DNA of 64,000 bases, from NCBI RefSeq assembly GCF_001430825.1, contig NZ_CP010535.1:3505808-3569807 (forward strand), read 5' to 3'. The first letter of the stretch is position 1. Each line of letters opens with the position of its first letter. The notes under the pieces are model-generated. The model made no database searches. It worked only from the letters and a program-made list of their open reading frames with translations, and was not told the DNA's origin. This DNA is from Sediminicola sp. YIK13 (GTDB taxonomy: Bacteria > Bacteroidota > Bacteroidia > Flavobacteriales > Flavobacteriaceae). This document shows positions 38,573 through 48,097 of the stretch, one piece after another. A program made the position numbers and the translations under genes.

Positions 38573-39391
38573 TTATGCGCCCTCTCCAAACATAATCAAG
38601 ATAGCCTCTGTGGCTTTATCTGTTTCATTCCACCATTTATGTGCAACGCCGGCAGGAATAAATATGGTATTCCCTTCGGATAAAGAAACAAGTTGTCCGT
38701 CCACTTCACCTTCTGTTGTCCCTTTTATTGCAACAATTAGCATTGGAAACGGTGCAGCTTGCTCCCGTGCATCGTCTCTCACGCGTTCTTCAGGTAATAC
38801 TCTATACCATGCAGTACGTAATCCGGTTTGGTAATAAAACACAGTGAAATTAGAACCATGTGCTCTTCTCGTCTTTCCTTCTCCAAAAGGAATAATTTCA
38901 GGGAATCCACGTGTCCAAAAATGAAAGGAAAACGGATTGATTTTCGCATATTCTTCCATGCTAGGCTCATATCCTTCCATTTGCTTAATACTCATAGGTG
39001 TGTAGTCTCCAGCAAATGCCTTACCCTGTGCCGTCAAAGCATTTATTATTCCTTCGTGAATTGCTTTTAAGGTTTCATATTCAATAACATATATAAATGT
39101 TGGTGTTTTTGGCAATCCTGCCTCTAACAGCACCTCCCATCCCTTTTCAGTTTTGTTTCCTGTTACAGTCACCGTCCATGAGCCCTGGTCGGGTATCTCA
39201 ATGCCAAAAAGCATGGCATCAGCTGCGAATCGATCATTTTGATAATCGGATACATAAGATTGAATAATTTCTTCCGCATCGCCAAGACCCTCCTTTTCCT
39301 TTAACGTTGTAGAATTGGTTAATTGAGCATTGATACCATTGAAAATAAAAATGCCGATCACTATTAGCAATATTGTTTTTATGGATTTCAT
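38573..39391 (-). CDS. Exported protein with C-terminal cupin domain
   Basis: A 272-residue protein from the Met at 39391, which yields a clean signal peptide (SIKTILLIVIGIFIFNGINAQ); an upstream Met at 39439 adds 16 residues. The last 80 residues are a cupin_2 barrel (GEVDGQLVSLSEGNTIFIPA, GVAHKWWNETDKA). Residues 35-110 look like an SCP2-type sterol-carrier domain (AADAMLFGIEIPDQGSWTVT). A sensor or small-molecule binding role at the envelope is possible. It is followed downstream by the mepB pseudogene. Confidence 0.8.
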   Translation of the reverse strand: MKSIKTILLIVIGIFIFNGINAQLTNSTTLKEKEGLGDAEEIIQSYVSDYQNDRFAADAMLFGIEIPDQGSWTVTVTGNKTEKGWEVLLEAGLPKTPTFIYVIEYETLKAIHEGIINALTAQGKAFAGDYTPMSIKQMEGYEPSMEEYAKINPFSFHFWTRGFPEIIPFGEGKTRRAHGSNFTVFYYQTGLRTAWYRVLPEERVRDDAREQAAPFPMLIVAIKGTTEGEVDGQLVSLSEGNTIFIPAGVAHKWWNETDKATEAILIMFGEGA

Positions 39392-39486
39392 TTGATTTAA
39401 TATTTTAAGTTCTTGTCTTAACAAATGAAATAAAAACATGCCGTAAAATTAAGGATCTACCTTGTTTTGTGGGGAATGTGTATGTT

Positions 39487-40314
39487 TTAGGGGCGTACTT
39501 GCAACAGACTCACAATAAGATCGGCGTATTGTTTGGAGACTGGAATTTCATCATCATAATTGATTAGCTGAATTTTTACATTACGACTTGTATTTTTTTT
39601 AATTTCAAAGAATTTTATGTTGATAAGGTGCCTGCGATGACATCTATAGATTGGAGTTAGGGAAGTAACAATTTGCGATTCGATATTCTTTAAACTTGAT
39701 CTGAAAACTATCTTTTCCCGCTTGCCATCAGCATTCAAATGAATGTCCACATAGTTGTCATCACTAACAATGTACATGACATTATTAAGATTTAATCGTA
39801 TGGACTTGGAATTTGGAGCTTTAATTTTATAGTTTTCATTTGATGAAATCAATGAAAATCGTTGTCTATTTAAGTAGCTTATTACACCAAGAGTAAAAAA
39901 CGACACGGTAATTCCAATGATTAAAATTCTCCCAAGGACTGAAAAGTACTCCATCCATGTGAAATCCCGAAAGCCTCCTAGATAGCTCTTGTACGTAAAC
40001 ATAACAGCTCCTACAAACAGTATAACCCATGCATACCATAATATAGCTTTGCCAAAATTCCAATTCTCAAATAACTTAGGTATGACTTTAGGCACAAGAA
40101 ATTCAATTAATAGTATGGAAAGAAAAAATATGATTCCCAAGCTAAAAATGATGAGATCAACGTACCATTCCCCTGTTTGGTTCTCAATTTCGAATGGTTC
40201 AAAAATTAAGATAAAAATGCTACAACTCAATCCGATTATTAATAACCATAGCATATTTTTTCTTGAACTCTTTGGTCTTGGAAATGGTGTAGATAAGAGA
40301 TTTAATAATTTCAT
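39487..40314 (-). CDS. Membrane-bound LytTR transcriptional regulator
   Basis: A 275-residue protein with four N-terminal transmembrane helices (about 20-40, 50-70, 85-110 and 125-150) and a C-terminal LytTR DNA-binding domain (residues 175-272). The latter shows NNVMYIVSDDNYVDIHL, RSSLKNIESQI and YRCHRRHLINIKFFEI. There is no receiver domain, so DNA binding must respond to the membrane part or to a partner. Such membrane LytTR proteins often pair with a small inhibitory membrane protein, but none is adjacent. The cupin protein gene lies 95 bp downstream. Confidence 0.88.
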   Translation of the reverse strand: MKLLNLLSTPFPRPKSSRKNMLWLLIIGLSCSIFILIFEPFEIENQTGEWYVDLIIFSLGIIFFLSILLIEFLVPKVIPKLFENWNFGKAILWYAWVILFVGAVMFTYKSYLGGFRDFTWMEYFSVLGRILIIGITVSFFTLGVISYLNRQRFSLISSNENYKIKAPNSKSIRLNLNNVMYIVSDDNYVDIHLNADGKREKIVFRSSLKNIESQIVTSLTPIYRCHRRHLINIKFFEIKKNTSRNVKIQLINYDDEIPVSKQYADLIVSLLQVRP

Positions 40315-40559
40315 ATCAGTTAATATATTAGTAGTCCGCTAAATTCATATCTGGAATTATTTTCTCCTCATGTGCTTATTGAAAATTTCATTAGTACACC
40401 CAATATGTTCGTATTTTAAGAATTAGGTGTTTAAGCATCTAATTTAGCAATTAATTAATCACTGGATAGAACATGATAGCTATCGGGAGCGAGATCCGAA
40501 GCGCCGGGATTGGTGAGTTAAACGAGACAAGTAATTGCTCATTGCCATTACTGTGTCTG

Positions 40560-41909
40560 CTAATTTATTTTTTTTGCAGGATATGCATTTTCCCCCATTA
40601 TCCACTCTAAGGTGTTGAATGATTCTTTGTTCGGATTTTTAAATTCAAGTATAACCCAACTTTGAATATAGAAAAACTTATTCTTATCTATAGGAACCAA
40701 AATATCATATGTTTTACGTCCTGGCGCCAAATAGCCCAAATTACCGTCTATTACTTTTACTGTGCCTACGGGACCAAATCCAAAATCATACGTTCCTTCA
40801 TATTTAATGAGTTCATTTGATGCAATATCAATTTTACGGGCCAAATAATTTACCGGTATTTTGTATTCTTTATCTGAATATATCTGATAGATATCTTGAG
40901 CTATGGGTAAGGCAATATTTGAGTAATGATTTCCGAGAATTATGATTGTCAAATCTTCTTCTATCCTATGTGTAATTTGATGGCAAAATCCCTGAACTCG
41001 ACCATTGGCAGTAAAAACTTTTGCCCCGTCCGTGCTTCCAAAATTTGGTAATTCCGCTAAAGTAGAGGTAAGTAGCTGTCCTTTGATAAGGCTTTGAACA
41101 AATTTATGTAAATCATCTGCTGTTGAATACAGGGATCCTCCACCAATTTTTATGCTCATATCTACATACTCGGCATTGATGAGTTTTCCATATTCATCAA
41201 ACATATATCCCCGTGCACGATTCTTCAATATTTTAGCATTGCTGTCGACACCTGTGTTGCGTAAGCCGATCTTGTTGTAGATATGTACCTCTAAAAATTC
41301 TTCGTAAGAAAGGCCACTGACTTTTTCGATTATAGCTGCAAGTAACACATAACCAGAATTACTATAACTATAGCGTTGGCCAGGTTCAAAATCAAGAGGC
41401 TTATGCTTGAATAGTTCAATAATTTCCTCTAAATCATATGCAAATTTATTCAGTTCATTATAATTTGGAAAACTGTTCAAGTGTGGTATCCCAGAGCGAT
41501 GGGTTAAGAGTTGTCTAATGCTAATTTCATTTCCTCTAGGGTAGTCAAGAAAGTATTGGGATAGGGTATCATCGAGTGAAATTTCACCATTCTCTACTAG
41601 ATGAAGAACGGCAACTTCTGTGAAAACCTTGGATATTGAGGCAATTCTAAATTTGGTTTCCAAGGAGTTCTTAATCTCCCATTCTTTGTCTGCATATCCA
41701 TAGCCTTTCTGAAAAATTGGATTGCCATTTTGGTAAATATGGATAGAACCACTCCAGGCATTCATTTCAAGGTAGGGCTTAATATAACCATCAATTTTGG
41801 TTTCTAGTGCTTTCAACTCTTGCCCGAACGAACTATGATGAAAAAATCCAATAAGAAGTATGACTATTGATTGCTTGAGTAATTTCATTAGTTTTATTAA
41901 CGTGTTCAT
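40560..41909 (-). CDS. Serine hydrolase, beta-lactamase-like, secreted
   Basis: A 449-residue class C beta-lactamase-fold hydrolase with a signal peptide ending in HHSSFGQ. A second Met eight codons in (41888) may be the real start. The S-x-x-K motif is SISK (91-94) and the Tyr-x-Asn motif YSYSNSGY; the H-x-G element is weak (the region around FCHQITHR), so activity is less certain than for its relatives. The sequence LLTHRSGIPHLNSFPNYNEL is shared in style with the hydrolase at 53799-55136, so the two are paralogues. The C-terminal 100 residues form the usual beta-rich tail domain. Confidence 0.9.
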   Translation of the reverse strand: MNTLIKLMKLLKQSIVILLIGFFHHSSFGQELKALETKIDGYIKPYLEMNAWSGSIHIYQNGNPIFQKGYGYADKEWEIKNSLETKFRIASISKVFTEVAVLHLVENGEISLDDTLSQYFLDYPRGNEISIRQLLTHRSGIPHLNSFPNYNELNKFAYDLEEIIELFKHKPLDFEPGQRYSYSNSGYVLLAAIIEKVSGLSYEEFLEVHIYNKIGLRNTGVDSNAKILKNRARGYMFDEYGKLINAEYVDMSIKIGGGSLYSTADDLHKFVQSLIKGQLLTSTLAELPNFGSTDGAKVFTANGRVQGFCHQITHRIEEDLTIIILGNHYSNIALPIAQDIYQIYSDKEYKIPVNYLARKIDIASNELIKYEGTYDFGFGPVGTVKVIDGNLGYLAPGRKTYDILVPIDKNKFFYIQSWVILEFKNPNKESFNTLEWIMGENAYPAKKIN

Positions 41910-42059
41910 GAATCAACCGTTTCAATATCTTTATAAGTTACTTCTAAATTTTTAAAACACAAGGTATCGTCATTCTTTTCAGGAATTATATCGGTATTTT
42001 AAGGTGTTTAAATCAATATATTAATATGAACTAGCAAAAGTTCATACTCGCTGTGATTG

Positions 42060-42794
42060 CTATTTTATTTTTGTAAACGGAATTATCATGGGGACCTTTT
42101 TCTGATAGGCTTCATATTTCTCTCCAATAGAATTTCTAAGATCTTTTTCTTCCAAATACTTTACAGCTATAAAAATATATAGCGTAGTTATTACCGTAAA
42201 TAGTAGATGGCCTACTGTCATTACTGGCGTGAACCAAAAAGCAATGAGAAACCCTAACATAATTGGATGTCTGACCAATTTATATAAATAGTTGGTTTGG
42301 AATTTTGGATTTTGCGTTTGTTTATTTTTTAGATTATCATAAATCTGTTCCAGTCCAAAAAGTTCAAAATGATTAATCATAAATGTCGATAAAAGTACAA
42401 TCACCCAACCAAGAAAGAATATTCCTTTTAAAATAAGACCAACAATTTCATTTTCTGCTTCCCATACTATGGTCGTAATTGGTTGCCATTGCCAGTATAT
42501 TAAAAGTAGCGCCAAACTTGACAAAAGTATATAGGTACTTCGTTCCATTGCGGGGCTAATAATAGTGGTAAACCACTTTTTAAATGCTGGCCTCGCCATT
42601 ATGCTATGTTGTAATGCAAAAACACTGAGTAAAATAACATTCATGAAAATGGATGAAAACAAGGAGGTTTCTGTGCCTGAATCAATTGATTTTGGCACCA
42701 TGATGTTACCTACAAATCCAATGGCATAAAGGAAGGCAACAAGAAAAATGAGGTATGCTAACGCTCCGTAAATTAAGATGACTACTTTTTTCAT
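42060..42794 (-). CDS. mddA: MddA-like methanethiol S-methyltransferase (NnrU/ICMT-like)
   Basis: A 244-residue membrane protein with five to six helices. It carries the hallmarks of MddA, which methylates methanethiol with SAM to give dimethyl sulfide: ALQHSIMARPAFKKWFT, ERSTYILLSSLALLLIYWQW, TFMINHFELFGLEQIY, and the C-terminal SAM-binding YKLVRHPIMLGFLIAFW with EEKDLRNSIGEKYEAYQ. Related NnrU and isoprenylcysteine methyltransferases share only the last part, so MddA is the best fit, inferred from motif memory and not from a search. It lies 11 bp downstream of an OsmC-type gene and probably shares its transcript. Confidence 0.82.
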   Translation of the reverse strand: MKKVVILIYGALAYLIFLVAFLYAIGFVGNIMVPKSIDSGTETSLFSSIFMNVILLSVFALQHSIMARPAFKKWFTTIISPAMERSTYILLSSLALLLIYWQWQPITTIVWEAENEIVGLILKGIFFLGWVIVLLSTFMINHFELFGLEQIYDNLKNKQTQNPKFQTNYLYKLVRHPIMLGFLIAFWFTPVMTVGHLLFTVITTLYIFIAVKYLEEKDLRNSIGEKYEAYQKKVPMIIPFTKIK

Positions 42795-42805
42795 AATTTA
42801 AATTT

Positions 42806-43384
42806 TTAGGTTTTTATTTTAGTGTTTACCTTTAAAGTGATTGGAATACCTTTTCTAATGGTTTTATACACAATACAACTTTGTTTTGCCCCTTTTATAA
42901 GTGTGTCCAAGAGTTTTTCACTTGTGTTCATCGCGATAATCAATGCATCAATATGCATAGATTGAAACTCAACTGGAACAGTTTTATCTATCATTAATGT
43001 TCCTCTAACATCTATATGAGCAATTGCTTTTATATTTGTTTCTAGAAGTGTAATTCCCAACTTATTGGAAATTAATCTAACGGTACTTTCAAAACAAGAA
43101 GCTAAAGAAGCACATAGTAGATCACCTGGGTTTGGAAAATCGTGATCACCCCCAACAGCCTTATGAACTCCTATTTTGAAAGGAACTTTCATTTTGTCAT
43201 TTATGGAAACCGTAGTTCTAAAGGGATCTTGCAGATTTGTTCCAATAACTTCCGCAGCATCTGTAATCCAGGCAGATTTGGGATTATTTTGATACTTTTC
43301 GTAAAGCAATAAATGTCTGTGATGTACTACAGAACTATTTCTTATGGCTTTTAAATTCCTGGATGAGAATTCCTGACTTTGCAT
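42806..43384 (-). CDS. OsmC/Ohr-family peroxide-reducing protein
   Basis: A 192-residue OsmC-like protein, 40-50 residues longer than classic OsmC at the N-terminus. The two redox cysteines are in LCASLASCFESTVRL and KGAKQSCIVYKT. HDFPNPGDLLCASLASC is the family's signature segment. OsmC/Ohr proteins reduce organic hydroperoxides with thiols. Operon placement with an MddA-like methyltransferase suggests a thiol or sulfur-stress context. The AraC regulator upstream on the same strand may control it. Confidence 0.88.
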   Translation of the reverse strand: MQSQEFSSRNLKAIRNSSVVHHRHLLLYEKYQNNPKSAWITDAAEVIGTNLQDPFRTTVSINDKMKVPFKIGVHKAVGGDHDFPNPGDLLCASLASCFESTVRLISNKLGITLLETNIKAIAHIDVRGTLMIDKTVPVEFQSMHIDALIIAMNTSEKLLDTLIKGAKQSCIVYKTIRKGIPITLKVNTKIKT

Positions 43385-43487
43385 ACTATTAATTTTTTCA
43401 ATTAATTAATACAAAGGACTGACTTAAAGATTTAAGCGGGATTTCTTAAAAGCCCAAATAATGTTCTTAAAAGTTCAAAAAATATTT

Positions 43488-44354
43488 TTACACTTCCTTT
43501 TTAAGGGCTTTAAATTTATTGGGAGTTATATTTTCCTTCTTTTTAAATGCTTGAATGAAATGCGAATTGTTTTTAAAACCACATTCATAACCAATCTCAC
43601 TTACGGTTAGCGCTGTACCCCGTAAGAGCATTTTGGAATGCTCTAATCTTTTATTGATTAGCCACCTGCTTGGAGTAGCGTTAAAAAATAGTTTAAAGTC
43701 ACGTTTAAAGGAGGATAAACTTTTGCCGCAAAGTGTAGCATAATCTGCTATTTTTAAATCATATTGAAAATTCTCTGTCATAATATTTTCAATATTCGTT
43801 TTAGCGTTTTGGTCTATTGAATTGAAGAAATACAGCAGCTTCTTGTTGTATGGATTAAGTGCTATATTGAAAAGTAATTCTTTAAATTTGATCTCTACCA
43901 GTTCCTTCGGAATTTTTTCTCCTTGCTTTAAATAATGGAATATGCTTTCTATTAAGGTTTTAAAAATATCATTGGTAGTAATGTCGAAAATTTGGTTATG
44001 TTCCTTCTTGTGATTTAATTCTCTTTTAAAAGATGGATTTTCTTCAATAAATCTCTTTATGAATTTATCATTGATAAAGAACAGCATAACACAATAATCA
44101 CTTTCTAAATATTGCCTTGTCGTATAAACTCCTTTTCTAACAAACAACGTGTCTCCTGCAACAAGCTTATATGTTTTTCTTGAGGTAATCCAATCTTTCT
44201 TACCACTAATAACATAAGTTATTAAATGATTCTCTATCCATAATTGATATTCTTCTATATTGAGAGGACATCTATATTCTACAAATAAGAAATCATTTCC
44301 GACAAGTTTGTTGAATTTTGGGTGATTTTTAAAATATTCGTAAGCATTGATCAC
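43488..44354 (-). CDS. AraC-family transcriptional regulator
   Basis: A 288-residue regulator. An N-terminal cupin-like sensor domain (residues 20-120) is followed by two helix-turn-helix units in the last 100 residues. The second HTH is well conserved (LTVSEIGYECGFKNNSHFIQ then AFKKKENITPNKFKALKK). The gene lies 103 bp upstream of the osmC-mddA pair on the same strand, and local control of that pair is a reasonable inference. The effector is unknown. Confidence 0.9.
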   Translation of the reverse strand: MINAYEYFKNHPKFNKLVGNDFLFVEYRCPLNIEEYQLWIENHLITYVISGKKDWITSRKTYKLVAGDTLFVRKGVYTTRQYLESDYCVMLFFINDKFIKRFIEENPSFKRELNHKKEHNQIFDITTNDIFKTLIESIFHYLKQGEKIPKELVEIKFKELLFNIALNPYNKKLLYFFNSIDQNAKTNIENIMTENFQYDLKIADYATLCGKSLSSFKRDFKLFFNATPSRWLINKRLEHSKMLLRGTALTVSEIGYECGFKNNSHFIQAFKKKENITPNKFKALKKEV

Positions 44355-44374
44355 TATGTTATTTTTAGTTATGG

Positions 44375-44525
44375 AATGTGCCTAACGTTACGACTAAGAT
44401 TGCGTCGTTGAAATCTGAAATTAATCAAATTGAGGATAGCCCCGTGTCGTATTAAAAGTACGAAAACTTTTGAATTGTAGTATATATACTAAACAATGGT
44501 CATGAGGCATTGTTACCTGGTTTGT
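44375..44525. repeat. Cassette-type spacer between AraC gene and split MBL gene
   Basis: Forward-strand ends are CTAACGTT (about 44386) and CATTGTTACC (about 44510). On the minus strand the spacer begins AACAATG just past the MBL gene's stop and ends CGTTAGGC before the AraC gene's start. An internal 45-base stretch (44455-44499) recurs at 62732-62776 with about four mismatches. Confidence 0.6.
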
Positions 44526-44527
44526 CC

Positions 44528-45250
44528 TTATATTTTGATTATCTCACCAATTGTGGGAATGATGCACTTTATATTTCTTCCTTTATCGTTCAATTTTTTT
44601 TCAAATTCCAAAAAATCTTGTCCAAGATTATGAATAGGGATAACAATTTTTGGATCAATAGACAAGGTTGTTTTTACTGCCTCGTCTATGTTCATTGTGA
44701 ATTTACCGCCAATAGGGACAAATGCTACGTCAATGTTTATCAATGACTCCATTTCTCTTAAAAAGTCTGTGTCGCCCAAGTGATAAAAGGATAATCCGTT
44801 AATTGTCAAAATATAGCCAACCCCTTTTCCTTTTTTGTGTTGTTTTCTTGTAGATGTTCATGGTTCGGTATTATAGGCATTCAAAACGGTCAACGAGATA
44901 CCGTCATCAATATTGATTATATCATTTGGCTTTATAAGATTAAAATTATCCCCCAGCTCTTTCAAACAGCTTTTTGGGGCATAAATTTTAGTATCCTGTT
45001 TTATCAGTCGGTCTATCGTTACTTTCTTGCAATGGTCTTTGTGATGGTGGGTTACAAATATGAAATCTGCTTTTTCGAGCCCGTTTGGAATTCCGTCTAT
45101 TGGGGCCGGCCATTTTGAGAACTCTGTTTTGTCCGAATAATTTGAAAAATAAGTTTTGATATAGCCAGGGTCAAAATAGACCACTTTTTTGTCAATCCGC
45201 AATCGAATCCAAGAATTCGGAAACCATGTTATATCAGTAATGGACCTCAA
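44528..45250 (-). pseudogene. MBL-fold metallohydrolase gene interrupted by one TGA
   Basis: Two open stretches (45250-44861 and 44857-44528) lie in the same frame, separated only by TGA at 44858-44860 (codon 131). Together they form a roughly 240-residue UlaG-like metallo-beta-lactamase-fold protein. Zinc motif FVTHHHKDHC is at 66-74; after the stop come GKGVGYILTINGLSFYHLGD (third ligand Asp), and VFAPIGG-like VAFVPIGGKF. Between the halves NTEP-stop-TSTRKQHKKGKG fits the family's GxSTRKxHHKG linker. It is either a fresh nonsense mutation, read-through, or two peptides that reassemble. No frameshift is seen. Confidence 0.8.
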
Positions 45251-45294
45251 TTTAATGTGCTTATTTGTTTAATTATAGCTCAAATATTTTCTGG

Positions 45295-45425
45295 TATTGC
45301 CGCTAACGTTTTGGCATTTTACCTGCGAAAATTACTGCGATATGAGAAACGGGAAATTTATTTAATTGAAAGGTAATTAATTTTTGGGTAGGGAAAGGGC
45401 CGTGGTTCTATGCATTGTTAAAAGT
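45295..45425. repeat. Cassette-type spacer between split MBL and TlpA-like genes
   Basis: Forward-strand ends are GCTAACGTTTTGGC (about 45302) and GCATTGTTAAA (about 45412). A 30-base core, 45361-45390, is identical to 60879-60908 in another spacer 15.5 kb away, with flanking similarity. The sequence contains no reading frame of note. Confidence 0.65.
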
Positions 45426-45429
45426 CACT

Positions 45430-46275
45430 TTATTCATTCAATAATTCAATTAGCAACGTACGAAGTGTGCTAGATAAATCCTCGGCTTGATTATAACCTT
45501 CATGTGAAAACCGAATGTTGCCTTTTTTATCAATAACTATCAATGCTGGGACCCCTGAGAAATTGAATTTTTTATGATGTTTAGATTGGTAATCGAATGC
45601 CAGTCTAAAAGGCAATTCCCTTTTTTTATGAAAGCTTTTCGCTTTATGAGGCGTATCACCTCCAGTATCAGTGCAAACAATAATAAACTCAAGTTCATTT
45701 TCGTAATTGCTTAAAGAAGATTTGATTTGCTTTAATTCTTGCATTTCTCGAATACAGGGGGCACACCATGTTCCAAAAAAATCTAGAACAACCACTTTAT
45801 TGATTACGGAATTATTATTAATTTTTTCTGATGAAAGCAAATCTTGTAATTCAAATTGTTGGGCAGGTTCATTAAGGGATTCGCTCAAGTTTTCCGCAAT
45901 TGCGTCAGGAATATACGTTAAACAAATCAGTGCAGTGACCATCAATAATCCTGAAAATCCTAGGAAACTATGCCTCTTATTTTTAAATAGTTGTCCTAGA
46001 ATTATGGCAACCAAATATAATGGTAGGGCAATCCATAGATTAGGTAATTCTTTTACAACGAGAAAGTAAAACGCTAAAGCAACCGGGACAAATAAGATTA
46101 AAATTTTTAAGAAAGGGTGAGTGGCATTTTTGGCCTGCCAAACAGAGACGGAAAATAATATGGAAATCCCGACCAATATTACATAGCTTAAGTTTAAGCT
46201 AATAAAATTCATAAAAAGAGCTATTACCAGCAATGGTAAAAATGAAGCCAGTAGTAGTTTTAAAATATGTTTCAA
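45430..46275 (-). CDS. TlpA-like thioredoxin-fold protein with membrane domain
   Basis: A 281-residue protein. About four transmembrane helices occupy residues 10-125, and a thioredoxin/TlpA-like domain (residues 140-281) carries the redox motif FFGTWCAPCIREM (Cys171, Cys174). The cis-proline region is seen in FSGVPALIVIDKKGNI. It probably acts as a periplasmic thiol-disulfide reductase anchored in the inner membrane. Neighbours give no pathway clue; the gene stands alone between spacers. Confidence 0.9.
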   Translation of the reverse strand: MKHILKLLLASFLPLLVIALFMNFISLNLSYVILVGISILFSVSVWQAKNATHPFLKILILFVPVALAFYFLVVKELPNLWIALPLYLVAIILGQLFKNKRHSFLGFSGLLMVTALICLTYIPDAIAENLSESLNEPAQQFELQDLLSSEKINNNSVINKVVVLDFFGTWCAPCIREMQELKQIKSSLSNYENELEFIIVCTDTGGDTPHKAKSFHKKRELPFRLAFDYQSKHHKKFNFSGVPALIVIDKKGNIRFSHEGYNQAEDLSSTLRTLLIELLNE

Positions 46276-46442
46276 AAGCAGTATTGTTAATTATCTAACA
46301 AGGTTATAAACTATAATTCCTTTGCAAAGTAATCCTCTTGAATTCGGTCATAGAAGTCAAGTGTTATTAAAGTAAGGAAAATTTCATTGGCTATGCGATA
46401 TAGAGCAATGGATAATACATGTTATTGGCTATAATGATTTCA

Positions 46443-47840
46443 TCACTTGATGCTCAAATTCAGTCTGTCCATTGGAATACTAAAGAAATCTTCGCCGTTG
46501 GTATAAACAAATTGATTTTCATTATTTATGACAAAAGCACCCCAACCATAAGGCAACATTTTTAACTTGGTTGGAGTACCCCATTTGGGGTTGTTAAAAT
46601 TATTTTCATTGTAGGTTACAAAAAAGCCTTGGTTGGATTTATCACCTTCTACATATCTGGTAAATATTATAAAACGCTTATCCTTATCTACATATGGACT
46701 GAATTCTGTTCCTTTTTTAGTATTTAAAGCTGTAAGGGAATCTTGGATAATCAATTTTCCATTTTCCAGCTTACCTAGAACTATATCTCCCTCATTTAAG
46801 GTAGTTTGGAAATATATTTTTGATTCTGTTAGCCAATAGAAATAACCTCCTTTTATTCCTGAAGATTCGCTTAAATTTATAGTGTTGGACCATGTATCAC
46901 CTATTTTTTCGATGAGATATATTTCTTCTTGTTTTCCTTCTCTAATACTATAGATTATTTTATTTCCGCTAGGTGAAATAGCACCATTATAAATTGAATC
47001 TAATTCGTTTATTGCAACAGTTTCTGTAAAAAGTCCGTTTTTTAAATGAGCAATACTAGCTGATTGATTGGTCCATCCTGAAGTTCTTGTCAAGAATAGA
47101 ACCGATTGGTCTTTTGAAAAACTAATAACATTCTCTGATAGTTCTCCGGTAGATATGATGCCCTCATAGAATTTTCCATCATCTGAAACAAACCGATTAT
47201 CATAGTGGACTTCTCTTGATTGAATTTCTCTGATGGGATCCTCCATTATTTTTTGCCTCAGTACCCAATCGTTGTACGTATTTATAGAATCGTAAATAAA
47301 CCGTCTATCGTTAAAAATTTTTCCTTTGGTGTTTGTGAAAAATATTCTCTTTTTAAAGCCCTCTTTTGTGTAAAATGTGGAATCGTAACCATGGGTTTTA
47401 TCACCGATAAATTCAGCCCTATAGGTCTTCTTTTGTTTATTCAGATGATCTTTCATGGTGTAATAGACCTTACCAATAGAATCAATCCATTCAGTAACCA
47501 TTGTGCTGTCATTTTCAAATCTTACTTTTTCAATTGAAAATTCTGAAGCACCTTCCTCCCGATAACGAGCACCTATTTGTGTCCAGGTATCGTCATATTC
47601 GTAGATATAATCTGTCATGACCAAACCGAGAGAATCCAATTCTAACCATCTAGCTGGTTTGCCATTATCAAAATAGTAGGTTAATCTATATTTAAAAGGA
47701 ACAGTATCAATAATAGTTTTTAACTTGAAATACTTAATTTTTTCAAAACGCAGCATAGGCTTGTCTACTTGCGTTTTTATATTTTTTTGACAAGAAACAC
47801 CTCCCAAAAATATTAAGATGTATAGAATTTTTGATTTCAT
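46443..47840 (-). CDS. PD40-repeat lipoprotein, unknown function
   Basis: A 465-residue lipoprotein from the Met at 47840, giving the lipobox IFLGGVSC. An in-frame Met at 47861 adds seven residues. The first 170 residues have short repeats of the type YYFDNGKPARWLELDSLGLV and WTQIGARYREEGAS, resembling MORN/YwqK repeats. Residues 220-460 have PD40-like strands (GAISPSGNKIIYSIREGKQE, EFSPYVDKDKRFIIFTRYVE). It is expected to be a surface or periplasmic binding protein. No closer assignment. Confidence 0.78.
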   Translation of the reverse strand: MKSKILYILIFLGGVSCQKNIKTQVDKPMLRFEKIKYFKLKTIIDTVPFKYRLTYYFDNGKPARWLELDSLGLVMTDYIYEYDDTWTQIGARYREEGASEFSIEKVRFENDSTMVTEWIDSIGKVYYTMKDHLNKQKKTYRAEFIGDKTHGYDSTFYTKEGFKKRIFFTNTKGKIFNDRRFIYDSINTYNDWVLRQKIMEDPIREIQSREVHYDNRFVSDDGKFYEGIISTGELSENVISFSKDQSVLFLTRTSGWTNQSASIAHLKNGLFTETVAINELDSIYNGAISPSGNKIIYSIREGKQEEIYLIEKIGDTWSNTINLSESSGIKGGYFYWLTESKIYFQTTLNEGDIVLGKLENGKLIIQDSLTALNTKKGTEFSPYVDKDKRFIIFTRYVEGDKSNQGFFVTYNENNFNNPKWGTPTKLKMLPYGWGAFVINNENQFVYTNGEDFFSIPMDRLNLSIK

Positions 47841-47861
47841 GTTGTGGATTATTAGTGCCAC

Positions 47862-48005
47862 TGTTCTTGGTTAATGCAAGTAGCGTTGAGTAGGGACGCG
47901 TTCTTGTAGGCTTTGTTGTTTTTACATGCTTAAGTTAGATATTTTCTTTTAAACGCCACCCACTATTTGCCGGTAACCTATCTGACAAACTGTAGCGGTA
48001 AGTAT
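47862..48005. repeat. Cassette-type spacer sharing a 41-base block with 48831-48871
   Basis: The spacer after the PD40 lipoprotein start contains a 41-base block (47865-47905) that matches 48831-48871 at 36 positions. Both also share TATTTGC(C/T)GGTAACC downstream (47964-47978 and 48877-48891). The right end reads CTGTAGCGGTAAG. The two spacers flank the DUF2306 gene on either side. Confidence 0.65.
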
Positions 48006-48097
48006 TACATATAAATTTTAAGTTTGTATTAATAGAATACTTAAACTTACTTCAACATTTAATTCCCTTTTTGAGCTTAAAATCTTTTATGACTATT

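Noticed and set aside
40470..40500. GATAGCTATCGGGAGCG palindrome-like string before the serine hydrolase spacer.
   Set aside because: A short self-complementary string of a type common in flavobacterial genomes; only one copy was seen here, so no claim is made.
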